Positions 5,399 to 5,985 of a stretch of 5,985 nt of DNA are shown here, in pieces; position 1 is the first letter of the stretch, and each line of letters begins with the position of its first letter. The stretch is from DATKYV01 sp035528275 (lineage in GTDB: Bacteria > Acidobacteriota > Terriglobia > UBA7540), in contig DATKYV010000249.1 of the NCBI GenBank assembly GCA_035528275.1, forward strand, positions 1-5,985, read 5' to 3'. The position numbers and the translations under genes are program-made. A model generated the notes under the pieces. That model was not told the origin of the DNA, did not search any database, and saw only the letters and a list, made by a program, of their open reading frames with translations.

Positions 5399-5710
5399 CT
5401 AACCCATCACTCGGTCCCATCCCCAGGGGTAGCGCGCCGAGACCGAGTATTCGACGCTTCGGCCTTCGGCCCCGAGTTTTTTCAGAATGTCCGCGTCGTA
5501 GACAACGCCGAGCTCGGAAAGCAGCGCCTCGAGCGCCGGGTCTCCGAACGTCAGCCCCAGAAACTCCACGGCGTTCCGGTTCACGTCATAGATGACGGCC
5601 TTTTCGGGACTGATGACCACCCGGGTGAGCGAGCGCATTCCCGCCGACTCGCGGCGGAAGAACTGCACGAGCGGTTGCGTTTCACTCGAATGGTGCTGAT
5701 ATGAAATCAT
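5399..5710 (-). CDS. Hypothetical protein (103 aa)
   Basis: I do not recognise a family. The protein is soluble-looking, without signal peptide, transmembrane span or cysteines. It opens with a polar, His-containing stretch (SYQHHSSETQ), then shows alternating beta-like and helical segments (SLTRVVISPEKAVIYDVNRNAVEFLGLTFGDPALEALLSELG) and ends in SARYPWGWDRVMG. The composition is ordinary for this genome and the alternation looks like a true folded domain. The start is uncertain: the ATG at 5710 was preferred, but no good Shine-Dalgarno sequence precedes it, and a TTG at 5716 or an ATG at 5638 are alternatives. It lies 49 nt downstream of the D-threonine aldolase-like gene on the same strand, so it is probably cotranscribed with it, with the tRNA-Ser gene 68 bp beyond. 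Confidence 0.6.
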   Translation of the reverse strand: MISYQHHSSETQPLVQFFRRESAGMRSLTRVVISPEKAVIYDVNRNAVEFLGLTFGDPALEALLSELGVVYDADILKKLGAEGRSVEYSVSARYPWGWDRVMG

Positions 5711-5738
5711 CGTCAATCAAGACGGAGGGGCAGGCACC

Positions 5739-5753
5739 GGGGCGTGCGGCCCC
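5739..5753 (-). other. Small GC hairpin between the aldolase-like gene and the 103-aa gene
   Basis: GGGGC-CGCAC-GCCCC forms a 5-bp stem with a 5-nt loop, 6 nt after the aldolase-like stop codon. No T-run follows, so it is not a classical intrinsic terminator. It might attenuate readthrough or protect the upstream 3' end. Confidence 0.25.
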
Positions 5754-5759
5754 TTCCCT

Positions 5760-5985
5760 TCACCGGATCTTACCCCGCGCGGCGACGGACAATGAGCCCA
5801 CGACTTCATCCCCGCGGCGCAAGAAGATTTCGTCATGCATGTTGACGCACGTGCAGACATGATTGGGGATCACCGTCAGCACCTCGCCGACGCGGAAATG
5901 GTGCTTGGATTTCGTGATGTCGAGGTGGCCGTGTTCCTCGTTCAGCTTCACCAGCGGCGCGCCGGGGTCTTCGACGACGTATCCG
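5760..5985 (-). CDS. D-threonine aldolase / D-serine dehydratase-like PLP enzyme, C-terminal fragment (cut by right window edge)
   Basis: The last 74 residues of a larger protein are visible; the frame continues without interruption to the window edge (GYVVEDPGAPLVKLNEEHGH), so the in-frame GTG at 5951 is internal, not a start. The sequence matches the C-terminal beta domain of fold-type III PLP enzymes (alanine racemase-like N-terminal barrel plus D-serine dehydratase-like domain, PF14031). Diagnostic features are EEHGHL (16-21), FRVGEVLTVIPNHVCTCVNMHDE (30-52) and the closing AARGK. His and Cys of NHVC (H42, C44 of the fragment) correspond to the zinc-binding pair described for D-serine dehydratase. 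Such enzymes cleave D-threonine/allo-threonine to glycine and acetaldehyde, or dehydrate D-serine. Which reaction applies cannot be decided without the N-terminal part. Confidence 0.85.
   Translation of the reverse strand, partial: GYVVEDPGAPLVKLNEEHGHLDITKSKHHFRVGEVLTVIPNHVCTCVNMHDEIFLRRGDEVVGSLSVAARGKIR

Noticed and set aside
1..5985. CRISPR array, toxin-antitoxin or defence gene cluster
   Set aside because: No regularly spaced repeats and no recognisable defence or toxin-antitoxin domains were found; the small ORF pair at 1149-1584 is convergent rather than operonic.

Overview
The window is about 6 kb of GC-rich bacterial chromosome (roughly 60% G+C by eye) with six reasonably recognised protein genes, one tRNA, a transposase remnant and a few small unrecognised ORFs. 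The short DksA/TraR-like zinc protein, the DUF4382-type lipoprotein and the gene mix look like a soil bacterium, most likely Acidobacteriota. That placement is an inference from protein style, not a proven assignment.

Left part (1-1836). A ComF-type phosphoribosyltransferase (cut by the left window edge) and a DksA/TraR-family regulator lie in tandem on the minus strand. A near-consensus promoter (TTGACA, 18 bp, TACAAT) sits at 674-703 and fixes the DksA start at 633. That promoter abuts the broken 5' end of a divergent IS1-like transposase remnant (plus strand, to 1100). Beyond it are a visibly lower-GC patch with a 12-bp tandem repeat, a palindrome and two small orphan ORFs that converge and overlap (1149-1331 plus, 1318-1584 minus), and then about 250 bp with no convincing gene. 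This stretch reads as a decayed mobile-element insertion zone.

Middle (1837-4834). An AlkA-type DNA-3-methyladenine glycosylase and a DinB-fold putative metal-dependent protein form a translationally coupled pair on the plus strand (ATGA overlap, strong Shine-Dalgarno). They converge, with an 11-nt gap, on a 488-aa secreted lipoprotein gene on the minus strand. That protein has a lipobox, a DUF4382-like domain and several beta-rich modules. Its likely promoter (5018-5045) leaves a leader of about 175 nt rich in predicted hairpins, which matches no riboswitch class I could recognise.

Right part (5241-5985), all minus strand. A complete tRNA-Ser(UGA) with encoded CCA is followed (upstream in transcription terms) by a 103-aa unrecognised protein and the C-terminal end of a D-threonine aldolase / D-serine dehydratase-like PLP enzyme cut by the right window edge.

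No clearly new multi-gene system is visible. The observations most worth checking are the absence of any canonical start codon for ComF (in frame with the DksA amber stop), the DksA promoter built at an IS junction, and the structured leader of the lipoprotein gene.
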